Assembly (NCBI RefSeq): GCF_000813145.1
Contig: NZ_BAZF01000008.1
Coordinates: forward strand, 62,001 to 126,000
DNA: 64,000 nt
DNA from: Geobacter sp. OR-1
GTDB lineage: Bacteria > Desulfobacterota > Desulfuromonadia > Geobacterales > DSM-12255
Direction: 5' to 3'
Under the pieces are notes generated by a model. It was not told the DNA's origin, made no database searches, and worked only from the letters and a program-made list of their open reading frames with translations. Position numbers and translations under genes: made by a program. Shown here piece by piece: positions 45,901-52,921 of the stretch (within the stretch, counting starts at the first letter, position 1; every line of letters starts with the position of its first letter).

Positions 45901-48199
45901 GAACCAGTGCGCCCTGGCAGAGCAGTACTACGCCAAGGCCGGCGAGATTTACAGCAGGGCCGGCAACAAAGGGCTGGAAGCTGAGACCCTCCTGGAGCGG
46001 GGGCGCTGTCAGCGGCTGCTGGGGAACTTCCCGGCAGCGGACGGCCTCTATGACCGGGCGCTCAAAATGGTTGGGGACAGGGAACTGCGCACCCGAATGC
46101 GGATAGTGCTGGAGCAGGCCAACAACGCCTGGTTCCAGGGGCGCTATCAGGAGGCGTTCGACCTGCGGGAGCAGGTAGAGAAAGCGTCGAAGCGTGAGAA
46201 CTGGCCGCTGGAGCAGGTGATGGCCAGGAACACCGGCGGCCTTATCTGGTGGACCCTGGGGGACAACCACAGGGCGCTGCTGGAGCTGCGGGAGGCGCTT
46301 TCCCGGGCGGAGAAACTGGAGGTACGGCGGGACGAGGTGGCCACCACCCTGAACAACATCGGCCTGGTTCAGCGGGAATCCGGCGATTACCAGGCGGCGC
46401 TCGCCACTCTGGATAAAGCGCTGGCCATCGACCGCACGCTCGGCTCGCGCTGGGCCATGGCCTACGACCTGCGCAACCTGGCCCAGACCCGCCTCCGGAT
46501 GGGTGACCCGAAAACGGCCGTGCAGCTGCTGACCGAGGCCGGTGCCCTGGCCGGCGCAATCGGCGACCAGGTCAACCTGGCCAAGATCTTCCTCGCCCGG
46601 GGAGACGCTGAGGCGGCGCTGAAGGACACCGCGTCAGCCACGGCCAGCTATCGCCGGGCGTTGGAGGCTGCGGATACCATGCTGCTCCGTGAGGTACGGT
46701 GGCGCGCGCTCTTCGGCCTTGCCCGGCTGCAACAGGCGGCCGGCGAGATGGAAACCGCGGTAGCCACCTTTCGCCAGGCCATCAACACGGTGGAGGACCT
46801 AAGGGCCGAGATCCGCCTCGACCAGCTCAAAGACGGGTTCCTGGCGAACAAGCAGGAGCTCTACGCTGCCCTGGTCGGGTTGCTGGTCGACCTGCAGCGG
46901 GGTGACGAGGCGTTCGCCGTGGCCGAGCGCTCCCGGGCCCGCAACCTCATCGACATCCTCGGCCGCCAGCGGCTCTCCCTGAACGGGGCTGCGGACCGGG
47001 AGCTGTACGAACGCCAGAACCGGCTGCGGGAAAAGATCCTGGAGCAGGAGACACTGGCAGCCCAGGCCAACCCGAAGGACAAGGTAATTTATGGCTCGGC
47101 GCTGGAGAGGCTGCAGGCCGACTACCAGGACCTGTTGCTGGAAATCGAGCGGCAGCGGCCGGAACTCCTGTCCCTGGTGAAGGTGCAGCCGGTGCAGCTT
47201 GCCGAGGTCCGGCAACAGCTGGAACCGGGAGTGATCCTGCTCTCCTACTACCAGCTGACGGACCGGCTCCTCTGCTGGCGGATCGGTCATGACGAGGCCA
47301 GTCTGTTCATCTTCCCTGTTACTGCACAGGAACTGGCCGAATCCATTAGCAGCTACCGCCGGATGCTGCAGAACCTGGAGCCGCTGGAGAAGCAGTCGCG
47401 GGAGCTTTACGACCGGCTCCTGGCCAAACCGCTGGCCGGCCTGGGCGAGATGAAGGCCCTCGGCATCATTCCCCACGGGCCGCTCCACTACCTCTCCTTT
47501 GCCACCCTGAGCGACGGCCGGGACTATGTGGTGGACCGGCAGCAGCTCTTCTACCTCCCGGCAACCTCGGTGCTCCGCTACACCCTTTCCCGGCGCCAGT
47601 CCGCCAAGAACCTGCGGGTACTGGCGATCGGCAACCCCGACCTGGGTGACCCCTCACTCGACCTGCCGTTTGCCGAACGGGAGGCCGGTGTCCTGCGCTG
47701 GGACTATCCGTCGGTGACCACCCTCACCCGGGAGCGGGCCACAGAGAGCTGGGTGCGGGAGCATATCGGTGAGTTCGGCATCATCCACCTCGCCTCGCAC
47801 GGCGAGTTTGACCCGGTCAATCCGCTCTTTTCCGCCATCCGCTTGGCGCCGGACAAGAAGTCGGACGGACGGCTGATGGCCGAGGATATCTTCGGCCTGC
47901 AGATCAAGGCCGACCTGGTGGTGCTGAGTGCCTGCCAGACCGGGCTGGGAGAGATCCGGAAGGGGGACGACGTGGTGGGTATGAACCGAGCCTTCATCTT
48001 TGCCGGCACCCATGCGCTGATGTCGAGCCTCTGGCGAGTGAGCGACGTCTCCACCGCCATCCTGATGAAGCAGTTCTACCGCGAATACAGCCGGAACGAC
48101 AAGGCGGAAAGCCTGCGCCGGGCCATGCTGCACGTAAAGAACCGCTATCCTCACCCCGGCTACTGGGGTGCGTTTACCCTGATCGGCGATTTCCGGTGA
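39947..48199 (+). CDS. Giant exported propeller-TPR-CHAT protein (predicted caspase-like protease)
   Basis: A 2750-residue protein with a signal peptide (PILHSLLAALLLLGSGVSQA). Residues ~50-340 are a TolB/PD40-like beta-propeller (repeats such as DIWLFDL, DLWLWNERTGERQQLT, QIFRLHLD). Residues ~350-1540 and ~1805-2290 are long TPR solenoids. Between them (~1560-1800) is a domain resembling CHAT but without catalytic residues. The C-terminal ~350 residues are a CHAT domain (caspase/separase clan) with the dyad His2618 (HLASHGEF) and Cys2663 (VLSACQTGLG). Export implies action in the periplasm or at the outer membrane. Its start overlaps the lipoprotein stop by four bases, so it is translated with the AsmA-like/lipoprotein pair. 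Substrate and trigger are unknown. Confidence 0.9.
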   Translation: MSRPILHSLLAALLLLGSGVSQATTLGDDLLAPAAPRPAPRSRPEIAPRPVIFTSRSVIYATRSGDGRWIATVEKGDEGDELWLQPTGNSPELPRLLLTSPVRLTTPALNNNGTLLAFSDARDDVKGDIWLFDLAKSDREPQRLTGPESADDAPVFTIDGAALVYQRQLPGVDRRELVRLDYRTGKSSVLPVGIDAGFSAPAPDGARWVLVSRADDPGGDLWLWNERTGERQQLTAGADRDLYPVWEGDGALLFTRFAATGEGAAGQIFRLHLDRTGDDGRPALFPLTAGTLSAVAPLPAGDSFLFVGGQGSGGQLLSLPASGEIPQQRSVTAQWELAQRIINRQPPDLPHARLAAWRVLAMEEAPSRQGALAGIALGRLLESDNDPDGAVAAYTAVTRRSSAFPQEAALAEIARLRVATAKRCAGERDAGIRTRLIGEAQQAMASAAGNKSGDAAARAFIDAGRLLTDFGSGARDQLTAIGLLEQAKAVTDASRLLLAEAAYRRAALLARLEKGEGALTALVTVARDYDDQEEWAESAITAILDQLVTVEAAGQSGYAALGERYRTELPRLAMGAWNRIGDLAFRDNEWAKAKDAYRTVLEKFPPLPTPTAAARFALAEILYREERYAEATALYEQEMAGQAEDAPLYGLARAAYIRKTLAAGENLYRTGEVAAARAAFLDLIRYDGRSIEAHRGYIKSVASQGQAEELLGLYNRLLQRYPDDPVLLYASGLTETYLPGQEHLAAADQRIARAADRMPESEYPPQTRGYIAEVMETVQGERGGLERAMQLYRRAWLLNRGRENPENRANLDLNIGNIAYLLGSNATAWNHYRRRLAAAIPFDNPETELIFLQRYAAVAFQMREKEEPITGYTRALQLAESRIKPALPLELSGRLTRRIMERLFQDKLLSGAAEKALQEQQDINAELERLGSSVPEAPPSVGWDRFAEALRQQLKRERGLLDNAASWHREAMARSGVELQALLKRAEESLADVPRLVETAAELHDRLGLALLEAERFGPARGQFDTAFGLNKGLGRTANLAANRRSASIAAYREAQTVSGEERLRLLSLARDGFREQLSLIKLYPPQMKKAASRGSGLITIAATVALDKGGSTQAAYGFSAVQEERLAETYLARILSELGEPAAAGELLKRQLERYPEENSRINVRDLYGVGLLTHRTAHVAYALNDRIESAAGFRRSTLLSLQAGNPVSAMLNLVNWGELTADTRAADQVADFLKLEAETTQLANSYRNTLPPLALARYHNDVGVILSRRANSQPDDISRQALLYRAIEQWDRALAAAKNREEGSERDRLLLRSAAHLNKGTVLTGLRLADVAETARKTALDDARSGRVDGYVWRALAGLGRYEEALQELERLSPAAYGVTLGEIRERFAPRLAELAASDPEQGFALLEWLSELERVHIIGKSLLALDDPAVLGVLAAVAPHLAELDRLNGRLAGAAAVDREYLELRQRQEQTLVDDLLGKDLERLPPFYRRTGAGLIRLAAAAAALQAGAETSAMPEAEAAARQRFLDLQRSYHKACIAGTEGRLCRAVTPQPAEAVDILEMMPGRTILRFTPLDEQRWLLFTVGGKPGVRAETVDMAGLTTRLAAVPPVLAAYEEPQQFGNTPVAGWGLSATQLLRTLEERRPFRRQVLDPAGWWPTGANFTKLAPERPEERLAFAHTMILPGRAGLLPRVPSEPGQGETQAPLWEETNGVRRPLLDFAAANGLSLVIAPQAGVEAAYGLGHLLTLAGVPSLLLSDRSSSVPPQFVAAYGTGAVGTARATLPAGWLLVGDTGPDAAEAARVGKRQFMTFGKEGVQAHNSHRYTEALALFENALAIADENVDLAKQRAVLHRYARESAYAAGDTERAILHATALLQLVAKEKPYSADHADAFLRLGLLQGRAERFIEAAVSLKEAVAIFADLGLAKEQAGALADFGVVMENAVEYPTARSLFEEAAGIRRTLKDELPLAEQYRNLGRLHDLRLNQCALAEQYYAKAGEIYSRAGNKGLEAETLLERGRCQRLLGNFPAADGLYDRALKMVGDRELRTRMRIVLEQANNAWFQGRYQEAFDLREQVEKASKRENWPLEQVMARNTGGLIWWTLGDNHRALLELREALSRAEKLEVRRDEVATTLNNIGLVQRESGDYQAALATLDKALAIDRTLGSRWAMAYDLRNLAQTRLRMGDPKTAVQLLTEAGALAGAIGDQVNLAKIFLARGDAEAALKDTASATASYRRALEAADTMLLREVRWRALFGLARLQQAAGEMETAVATFRQAINTVEDLRAEIRLDQLKDGFLANKQELYAALVGLLVDLQRGDEAFAVAERSRARNLIDILGRQRLSLNGAADRELYERQNRLREKILEQETLAAQANPKDKVIYGSALERLQADYQDLLLEIERQRPELLSLVKVQPVQLAEVRQQLEPGVILLSYYQLTDRLLCWRIGHDEASLFIFPVTAQELAESISSYRRMLQNLEPLEKQSRELYDRLLAKPLAGLGEMKALGIIPHGPLHYLSFATLSDGRDYVVDRQQLFYLPATSVLRYTLSRRQSAKNLRVLAIGNPDLGDPSLDLPFAEREAGVLRWDYPSVTTLTRERATESWVREHIGEFGIIHLASHGEFDPVNPLFSAIRLAPDKKSDGRLMAEDIFGLQIKADLVVLSACQTGLGEIRKGDDVVGMNRAFIFAGTHALMSSLWRVSDVSTAILMKQFYREYSRNDKAESLRRAMLHVKNRYPHPGYWGAFTLIGDFR

Positions 48200-48333
48200 C
48201 ATCCGCGCAAGCCTCCGCAGATACCGGCATCAGGATAATCGGTAAAGAGAGCGCCCGGTTTGCATGAGAGGTCCGGACGCGTTATCATTGCTACATGAGA
48301 TTTGTTGCAGCAACTGCTGCATGGAGGTCAAGT

Positions 48334-48843
48334 ATGTGCACAAGAGTGGTGACGTTGCTCCTCCTGCTGCTGGTCCTGGCCGGTACGGTCGCGCTGGCTG
48401 AGGAAAAGCGCTGGGTCTCCAGCGACGGGACAACCCTGAAGAAGGAGGCGTCGATATCTGCGGAGGATCTGGGCCCACTGCCGGTGGGGACGGAACTGTC
48501 GGTGATCGAGCCGGCAGGCCGCTGGATCAAGGTCAGGACCGCCGATGAGAAGGAGGGGTGGGTTTATGCCGGCCGGTTGTCAGATGCGCCTCCGGCAGCC
48601 GAGGTCACCGGGGAAGGCGGCCTTTTCGGCGAGACCATGCAGCAGAGCCAGATCAATACCGCCAAGGCCGATAGCGCCAGGAGTATCCGCGGGCTGTCTC
48701 CGGAGGTTGACCAGTATGCCAAACAGCGGGGTACCCCCGAGATATTCAGGAAGGACCTGGATAAGATACTGGGCCGCAAGGTAACCGCCAAGGAGCTCAA
48801 GGCGTTCCTGCGTGAAGGGAAAATCGGCGAATTTGCGCCGTAG
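48334..48843 (+). CDS. Exported SH3b-domain protein
   Basis: A 169-residue protein with a signal peptide (VVTLLLLLLVLAGTVALAEE) and a bacterial SH3 domain at about residues 25-85 (TTLKKEASISAEDLGPLPVGTELSVIEPAGRWIKVRT, EGWVYAGRLS). SH3b domains bind peptidoglycan or peptides. The rest is charged and helical. ATG 48334 is five bases after GGAGGT. It is separated from the CHAT gene by 134 bases and from the M48 protease gene by 10 bases, so it probably forms a pair with the latter. Confidence 0.82.
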   Translation: MCTRVVTLLLLLLVLAGTVALAEEKRWVSSDGTTLKKEASISAEDLGPLPVGTELSVIEPAGRWIKVRTADEKEGWVYAGRLSDAPPAAEVTGEGGLFGETMQQSQINTAKADSARSIRGLSPEVDQYAKQRGTPEIFRKDLDKILGRKVTAKELKAFLREGKIGEFAP

Positions 48844-48853
48844 GGGGATGTTT

Positions 48854-49726
48854 ATGAGACAGATTGTTTCCGCGGCATTGATTATGTCGTTTCTCTGGTC
48901 CGGAACCGCAATGGCCGGGCTTTTCGACGAGCTGCAGAAGTTCGTCGACCCCAATACCAAAGAGGGGAAAATCCTGTCAGGAGCAACACAGGTGCTTTCC
49001 AGCGCCAAGGAGATCGATTATCCGACCGAGCGGACCATCGGTGAATCTCTCGCCCTGGAAGGCCTGCAGCGCTTCGGCAGGCCGATGGCCAATGAAAACC
49101 TGCAGCAGTACGTAAACCTGGTGGGGGACGCCGTTGCCGCCAACAGCAAGCGCGCCACCATTCCCTACGAGTTTGCCGTACTCGACAGCCCGGTGCAGAA
49201 CGCCTTTGCCGCCCCGGCCGGAATCATCTTCGTCAGCAAGGCGCTGATCGGCATCATGGACAGCGAGGCTGAACTGGCCGGAGTTCTGGCCCACGAGGTG
49301 GGACATGTGGCTGGCAAGCACGCCATCGGCACCATCCGGCGCAGCCAGTTCCTGCAAGGGGTCGGCAGCATCACCGCTGCCACCATGAAAGGGAACAAGG
49401 GGAAGCAATTCGAATCGATGATCGGCGATCTCCAAACAGTGCTGTTCGACAAGGGGCTGGACAAGGAGTTGGAGTTCGAAGCGGACGCCGCGGCCATGGA
49501 AACAGCCTACCGTACCGGTTACGACCCGCGGGGGCTGATCACCGTATTGAAGAAACTGCAGAAGATCGAAGCGCTGAGCGCCAACAAGAAAGGGTCTTGG
49601 TTCTCGACGCACCCGCCGCTGGGGGAGCGGATCGAACGGCTGGAGGCACAGTTGAGAAACTATCCTGATGCCCCGTCGCTGGCCCGATTAGCGGAGCGGT
49701 TTGCGAAACGGGTCAAACAGCATTAA
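48854..49726 (+). CDS. Periplasmic M48-family metalloprotease
   Basis: A 290-residue zinc protease with a signal peptide (QIVSAALIMSFLWSGTAMA). The zinc motif HExxH is in LAGVLAHEVGHVAGKHA and the third ligand Glu in ELEFEADAAAMETA; STHPPLGERIERL is the usual C-terminal end of the domain. It resembles BepA/LoiP-type quality-control proteases but lacks TPRs. Start 48854 is six bases after GGGGG; an ATG six bases earlier is too close to it. A bidirectional terminator follows. Association with the SH3b gene suggests joint work at the cell envelope. Confidence 0.92.
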   Translation: MRQIVSAALIMSFLWSGTAMAGLFDELQKFVDPNTKEGKILSGATQVLSSAKEIDYPTERTIGESLALEGLQRFGRPMANENLQQYVNLVGDAVAANSKRATIPYEFAVLDSPVQNAFAAPAGIIFVSKALIGIMDSEAELAGVLAHEVGHVAGKHAIGTIRRSQFLQGVGSITAATMKGNKGKQFESMIGDLQTVLFDKGLDKELEFEADAAAMETAYRTGYDPRGLITVLKKLQKIEALSANKKGSWFSTHPPLGERIERLEAQLRNYPDAPSLARLAERFAKRVKQH

Positions 49727-49800
49727 AGAGACTTTTGCTCGGAGATTGACTGAGTTGCGGGCAAATGGAGGTTGTAGCAGAGACTGGTAACGTCCGGGAC

Positions 49801-49841
49801 AAAAATAAAGCCCCCTGTACTGATAACAGGGGGCCTCTTTT
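49801..49841. terminator. Strong bidirectional terminator
   Basis: GCCCCCTGT (49810-49818) and ACAGGGGGC (49826-49834) form a 9-bp stem. T-rich tails lie on both sides: CTCTTTT on the plus strand after the M48 gene and TTTATTTTTG on the minus strand after the predicted small RNA. Confidence 0.88.
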
Positions 49842-49988
49842 GGGATCGCCCGCCGCGCTTAACCGGCGGGCTAACTAGGGCAACCCTCTTTACAGCGGGT
49901 TACCGGGCGAAGCATATAGATTGTTGTCCACATTTTTCAGTAGGTCTCCTTTCGCTGTGAATTTACTACCCTCAGAACGGTTCCTGAG
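49803..49988 (-). ncRNA. Candidate structured small RNA, ~185 nt
   Basis: No gene on this strand lies between here and the terminator, yet a promoter-like sequence upstream and a strong terminator delimit a ~185-nt transcript. The downstream half folds well by eye: GGTAACCC/GGGTTGCC (8 bp with one G-U), CCCGCCG/CGGCGGG (7 bp), closed by CGCCC/GGGCG into a multi-branch structure, then the terminator stem; a further hairpin CCTCAG/CTGAGG lies near the 5' end. Length and layout would suit a 6S-like or other regulatory RNA, but I could not match it to a known family. A 20-codon frame (49933-49871) inside it is a weaker alternative. The rest of the 49727-50049 gap holds nothing else I recognise. 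Confidence 0.55.
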
Positions 49989-49992
49989 GTTA

Positions 49993-50025
49993 ATTATATG
50001 ATAATCCTGATTTACGGAATGTCAA
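49993..50025 (-). promoter_or_regulatory. Sigma-70-type promoter for the candidate small RNA
   Basis: On the minus strand TTGACA (50025-50020) is followed after 16 bases by TATCAT (50003-49998), overlapping TATAAT (49998-49993). Transcription would start near 49988 and run to the terminator at 49810. It lies just downstream of the DUF362 gene stop, so it also marks the RNA as independent of that gene. Confidence 0.6.
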
Positions 50026-50049
50026 TGAACCGGCAAAATTAATTCCGGC

Positions 50050-51183
50050 TTAAAAGCACCTCTGCACCAGTTTCAGCAGCACCCCTTCATGGACCGCAAA
50101 CGCTGCATGCGGGCAGAGTTCCCGGCAGCAGAAGCACCTGATGCAAAGGCGGTAATCAACACTGAGCCGGCCGTTGTCGATGGTGATGGCGCCCGGCGGG
50201 CAGGTATCCCGGCAGATCCCGCACAGCGAGCATTTCTCCGTGATCGGCACCGGCCGGGATGTCAGGTGGTTCCTGAGCCGGTTTTTCAGGAAGACGGGGA
50301 GGCCGAACTGGACATCGGTTATATGAGGCAGCCGAAACCCCTTGACCCTGAGATCGTCAAGCGCTACCCCGGCAATCCGTATGAATGCGGCATCAACGCC
50401 GGGGAGCCCCATTTTTTCCGCAGCCCGTTCAACGTAGCGCAGTTTTTCGGGTATCCCGACAATGTCGGCAGCTACCTTGTCCACCGCGAGGGGATTTGCT
50501 CCTGCCAGCAGGCATCCCACGAAGCGCGGGTCGCCGCTTGCGGGACCATCTCCCTCCATGGCGGTTACGGCATCGACAATGGTCAGATCCGGAGGGCGGA
50601 CCAGGTAGATCTCCACGAGCAGCCGCGCGAACAGTTCCCGATCGGCGCCGGCCTTGAGATGCCAGGCCGCCTTGGCCGTACCGACCACGGCGCCGAAAAG
50701 GTTTTTGACCCCGCAGGTGATCGTCATCATCTCGTGCGTCTTGAGCTTGGGGAGATTAATCACCCGGTCGGCGTCGAGATAAGGAACGGCCAGCGGCAAC
50801 CGTTTGAAAACCCCTTTTCCGTTCAGTTCCCGGCTTGCGGAGAATTCGACCAAAGCAGTGCCGGTTTCCCGCAGCACCTCCATGATGCCCGATTTTTCCG
50901 CTACCCGTTGTATCCCCCCGACGCCGGGAGAATCGCCGACAAATGGAATTCCACCGGCCTCACGGACCAGGAGAATGACCTCTTTTACCAGTGCCGGGTG
51001 GGTGGTTACGGCCTGGCCGGGATGTTTGGCCGAGAGCAGGTTCGGTTTTATGAGCACCCGGTCGCCGGGGTGGACGAAGTTCTCCATCCCCCCCAGGGGA
51101 GCCAGGACCGCATCCAGGCCGGCGCGCACCGCTGAATCGCGATACTCTTCAACTCTGGCTGTACTGACGACGTAGGTTTGCAT
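50050..51183 (-). CDS. DUF362 protein with two [4Fe-4S] ferredoxin motifs
   Basis: A 377-residue cytoplasmic iron-sulfur protein. The N-terminal ~290 residues are DUF362 (GDRVLIKPNLLSAKHPGQAVTTHPALV, VGDSPGVGG, INLPKLKTHEMMTITCGVKNLFG, DAVTAMEGDGPASGD). The C-terminus carries a bacterial ferredoxin pair: CSLCGICRDTCP and CIRCFCCRELCP. The family is widespread in anaerobes and presumed to transfer electrons; no specific reaction is established. ATG 51183 is the family start; longer readings upstream are not credible. It is the only protein-coding gene on this strand here. Confidence 0.9.
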   Translation of the reverse strand: MQTYVVSTARVEEYRDSAVRAGLDAVLAPLGGMENFVHPGDRVLIKPNLLSAKHPGQAVTTHPALVKEVILLVREAGGIPFVGDSPGVGGIQRVAEKSGIMEVLRETGTALVEFSASRELNGKGVFKRLPLAVPYLDADRVINLPKLKTHEMMTITCGVKNLFGAVVGTAKAAWHLKAGADRELFARLLVEIYLVRPPDLTIVDAVTAMEGDGPASGDPRFVGCLLAGANPLAVDKVAADIVGIPEKLRYVERAAEKMGLPGVDAAFIRIAGVALDDLRVKGFRLPHITDVQFGLPVFLKNRLRNHLTSRPVPITEKCSLCGICRDTCPPGAITIDNGRLSVDYRLCIRCFCCRELCPHAAFAVHEGVLLKLVQRCF

Positions 51184-51299
51184 ATTGCCACTATATGGCG
51201 AAAAATGCGGAGCAGTCAAAGAATTTGCTCGTGCCTGCAGCAAAGACGATTGATATCTGTTAGACTTTCCATAAAGTTGACAAATTCCGGGGTCTGAAG

Positions 51300-52022
51300 A
51301 TGGCAATTCCGAAAATTCTTCTGGTTGATGATGTCCAGCTTTTTCTGGAGATCGAGAAGCGCCTTCTGGAGCAGTCAAATGTCGAGATCCTCACTGCGCG
51401 GGATGGTGAAGAAGCCCTGAAAATTGTCCGGCAGGAACGCCCGTCCCTGGTCGTCATGGACATAAACATGCCCAAGATGGATGGCATTGACTGCTGCCGG
51501 GCGATCAAGAGTGACCCGGACCTTGCCGGAACGGCTGTTATTATTGTCACCAATGCCAGCAACGATGGCGATCTTGACCAAAGCTGGAAAGCCGGATGCG
51601 ACGACTTCATTGTCAAGCCCGTCGACGGAAGGCTTTTCCTGGAAAAGGCGCGCCGATTTCTTAATGCCATCGACCGGCGCAGAAAACGGATCTTCTTTCA
51701 GACGGAAATCGCGGTGCAGATCGAAGGGCGCATTATCACTGGCACCTCTTTTGACCTGAGCTACATGGGGATGTATGTCGCGTCATCATGGCTTCCCAGC
51801 GTTGGCGATTCGATTGTGCTGTCATTCAGGCTGCTTGACACCTCCCCGGCAATGACCGTTGCCCGCGGAAAGGTAATCTGGGTCAACCATGGCCGGAACA
51901 GGAAACCGGATTATCCCGACGGTTTCGGCGTGGAGTTCAAGGAGATCATCGGCGAAGGACTGGCCATGATTCGCATCAACGAACTGATGCAGTTCGTGGA
52001 TCTGCGCAAGGGAAAGGAGTGA
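51300..52022 (+). CDS. Response regulator with receiver and PilZ domains
   Basis: A 240-residue cytoplasmic protein. The receiver domain (residues 1-120) has LVDD, phosphoacceptor Asp in LVVMDINMPKMDG and Lys in FIVKPVDG. The second half is a PilZ domain with the c-di-GMP-binding RxxxR (in DRRRKR, about residue 127) and DLSYMGMYV (D-x-S-x-x-G). It thus joins phosphorylation and c-di-GMP input; targets may be motility or surface behaviour. It is followed four bases after its stop by xerC, implying co-transcription, which is functionally unexpected. Confidence 0.9.
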   Translation: MAIPKILLVDDVQLFLEIEKRLLEQSNVEILTARDGEEALKIVRQERPSLVVMDINMPKMDGIDCCRAIKSDPDLAGTAVIIVTNASNDGDLDQSWKAGCDDFIVKPVDGRLFLEKARRFLNAIDRRRKRIFFQTEIAVQIEGRIITGTSFDLSYMGMYVASSWLPSVGDSIVLSFRLLDTSPAMTVARGKVIWVNHGRNRKPDYPDGFGVEFKEIIGEGLAMIRINELMQFVDLRKGKE

Positions 52023-52026
52023 CCTT

Positions 52027-52908
52027 TTGCAGAACGCGATCGCCCAGTTCTGTCATTATCTGGACACCGAGAAAAACGTCTCCCCCCATACCCTGGCAGC
52101 CTACCGATCGGACCTGGAACAGTTCTCGGCATTTGTGCGGGGAGAGCTCGGAGAGACTGCCGCACCAGGAGAGATCGGCCACCTCCTGATCAGGCGTTTT
52201 CTTGCCAAGCTGATGAAAGGGCATAGCCGCAGCAGCATCGGCCGCAAACTTGCCGCCATAAGATCCTGGTACCGTTATCTGATCAGGCAGGGAGCAGTGC
52301 GCCAAAACCCTGCGGAACTGGTCAGCACTCCCAAGAAGGAGAAGAAGGTTCCTTATCACCTGGCCATCGACGAGGTCACGGCTCTGGTCGAGGCCCCCGG
52401 CGGAACCTCGACCCCGGCGCTGCGCGACAAGGCAATCCTGGAACTCCTCTACTCTTCGGGTTTGAGGGTTTCCGAGCTGACCGGGCTAAACATATCCGGC
52501 ATCGACCTCAGCTCAGGCCTGGTAAAGGTACTCGGCAAAGGGGGCAAACAACGGATCGTCCCGGTCGGCAGCCATGCCGTCAAGTCGGTCTCATCGTACC
52601 TGCAGGCTCTCCCCCCCACCGGACCGGACCGGGCGCTGTTCCTTAACAACCGCGGCGGCAGACTGACCCGTCGAAGTGTTGCCAGGATCATCGATCGCTA
52701 TATCCTCCATCTCGCCACCATGAAAAAGGTTTCTCCTCACACGCTCCGTCATACCTTTGCGACCCATCTGCTGGAGTCAGGGGTGGACCTCCGCGCCATT
52801 CAGGAACTCCTCGGCCACTCATCCCTTTCCACCACCCAGAAGTATACCCATGTCAACATCGACCGCCTGATGGAGGTCTACGACAAGGCTCACCCCAAGG
52901 CGCGATAG
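52027..52908 (+). CDS. xerC: Tyrosine recombinase XerC/XerD
   Basis: A 293-residue site-specific recombinase that resolves chromosome dimers at dif. N-terminal SAM-like DNA-binding domain (residues ~1-85), then the catalytic domain with Arg in LYSSGLRVSEL, Lys in LGKGGKQRIVPV, HTLRHTFATHLL, LGHSS and the nucleophile Tyr in TTQKYTHV. All catalytic residues are present. It starts at TTG 52027 after AAGGAG. No phage or integron context is seen, so it is the housekeeping Xer enzyme; XerC versus XerD cannot be decided with confidence. Confidence 0.92.
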   Translation: MQNAIAQFCHYLDTEKNVSPHTLAAYRSDLEQFSAFVRGELGETAAPGEIGHLLIRRFLAKLMKGHSRSSIGRKLAAIRSWYRYLIRQGAVRQNPAELVSTPKKEKKVPYHLAIDEVTALVEAPGGTSTPALRDKAILELLYSSGLRVSELTGLNISGIDLSSGLVKVLGKGGKQRIVPVGSHAVKSVSSYLQALPPTGPDRALFLNNRGGRLTRRSVARIIDRYILHLATMKKVSPHTLRHTFATHLLESGVDLRAIQELLGHSSLSTTQKYTHVNIDRLMEVYDKAHPKAR

Positions 52909-52921
52909 ATTTCGGCTTTTT

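Noticed and set aside
49727-50049. A known riboswitch (c-di-GMP GEMM, cobalamin, TPP, SAM) in the intergenic region
   Set aside because: None of the conserved core sequences of those classes was found, and there is no gene downstream on the minus strand to regulate.
52027-52908. The tyrosine recombinase as a sign of a phage or integrative element
   Set aside because: It is a normal-length XerC/XerD with no attachment repeats, tRNA target or phage genes nearby.
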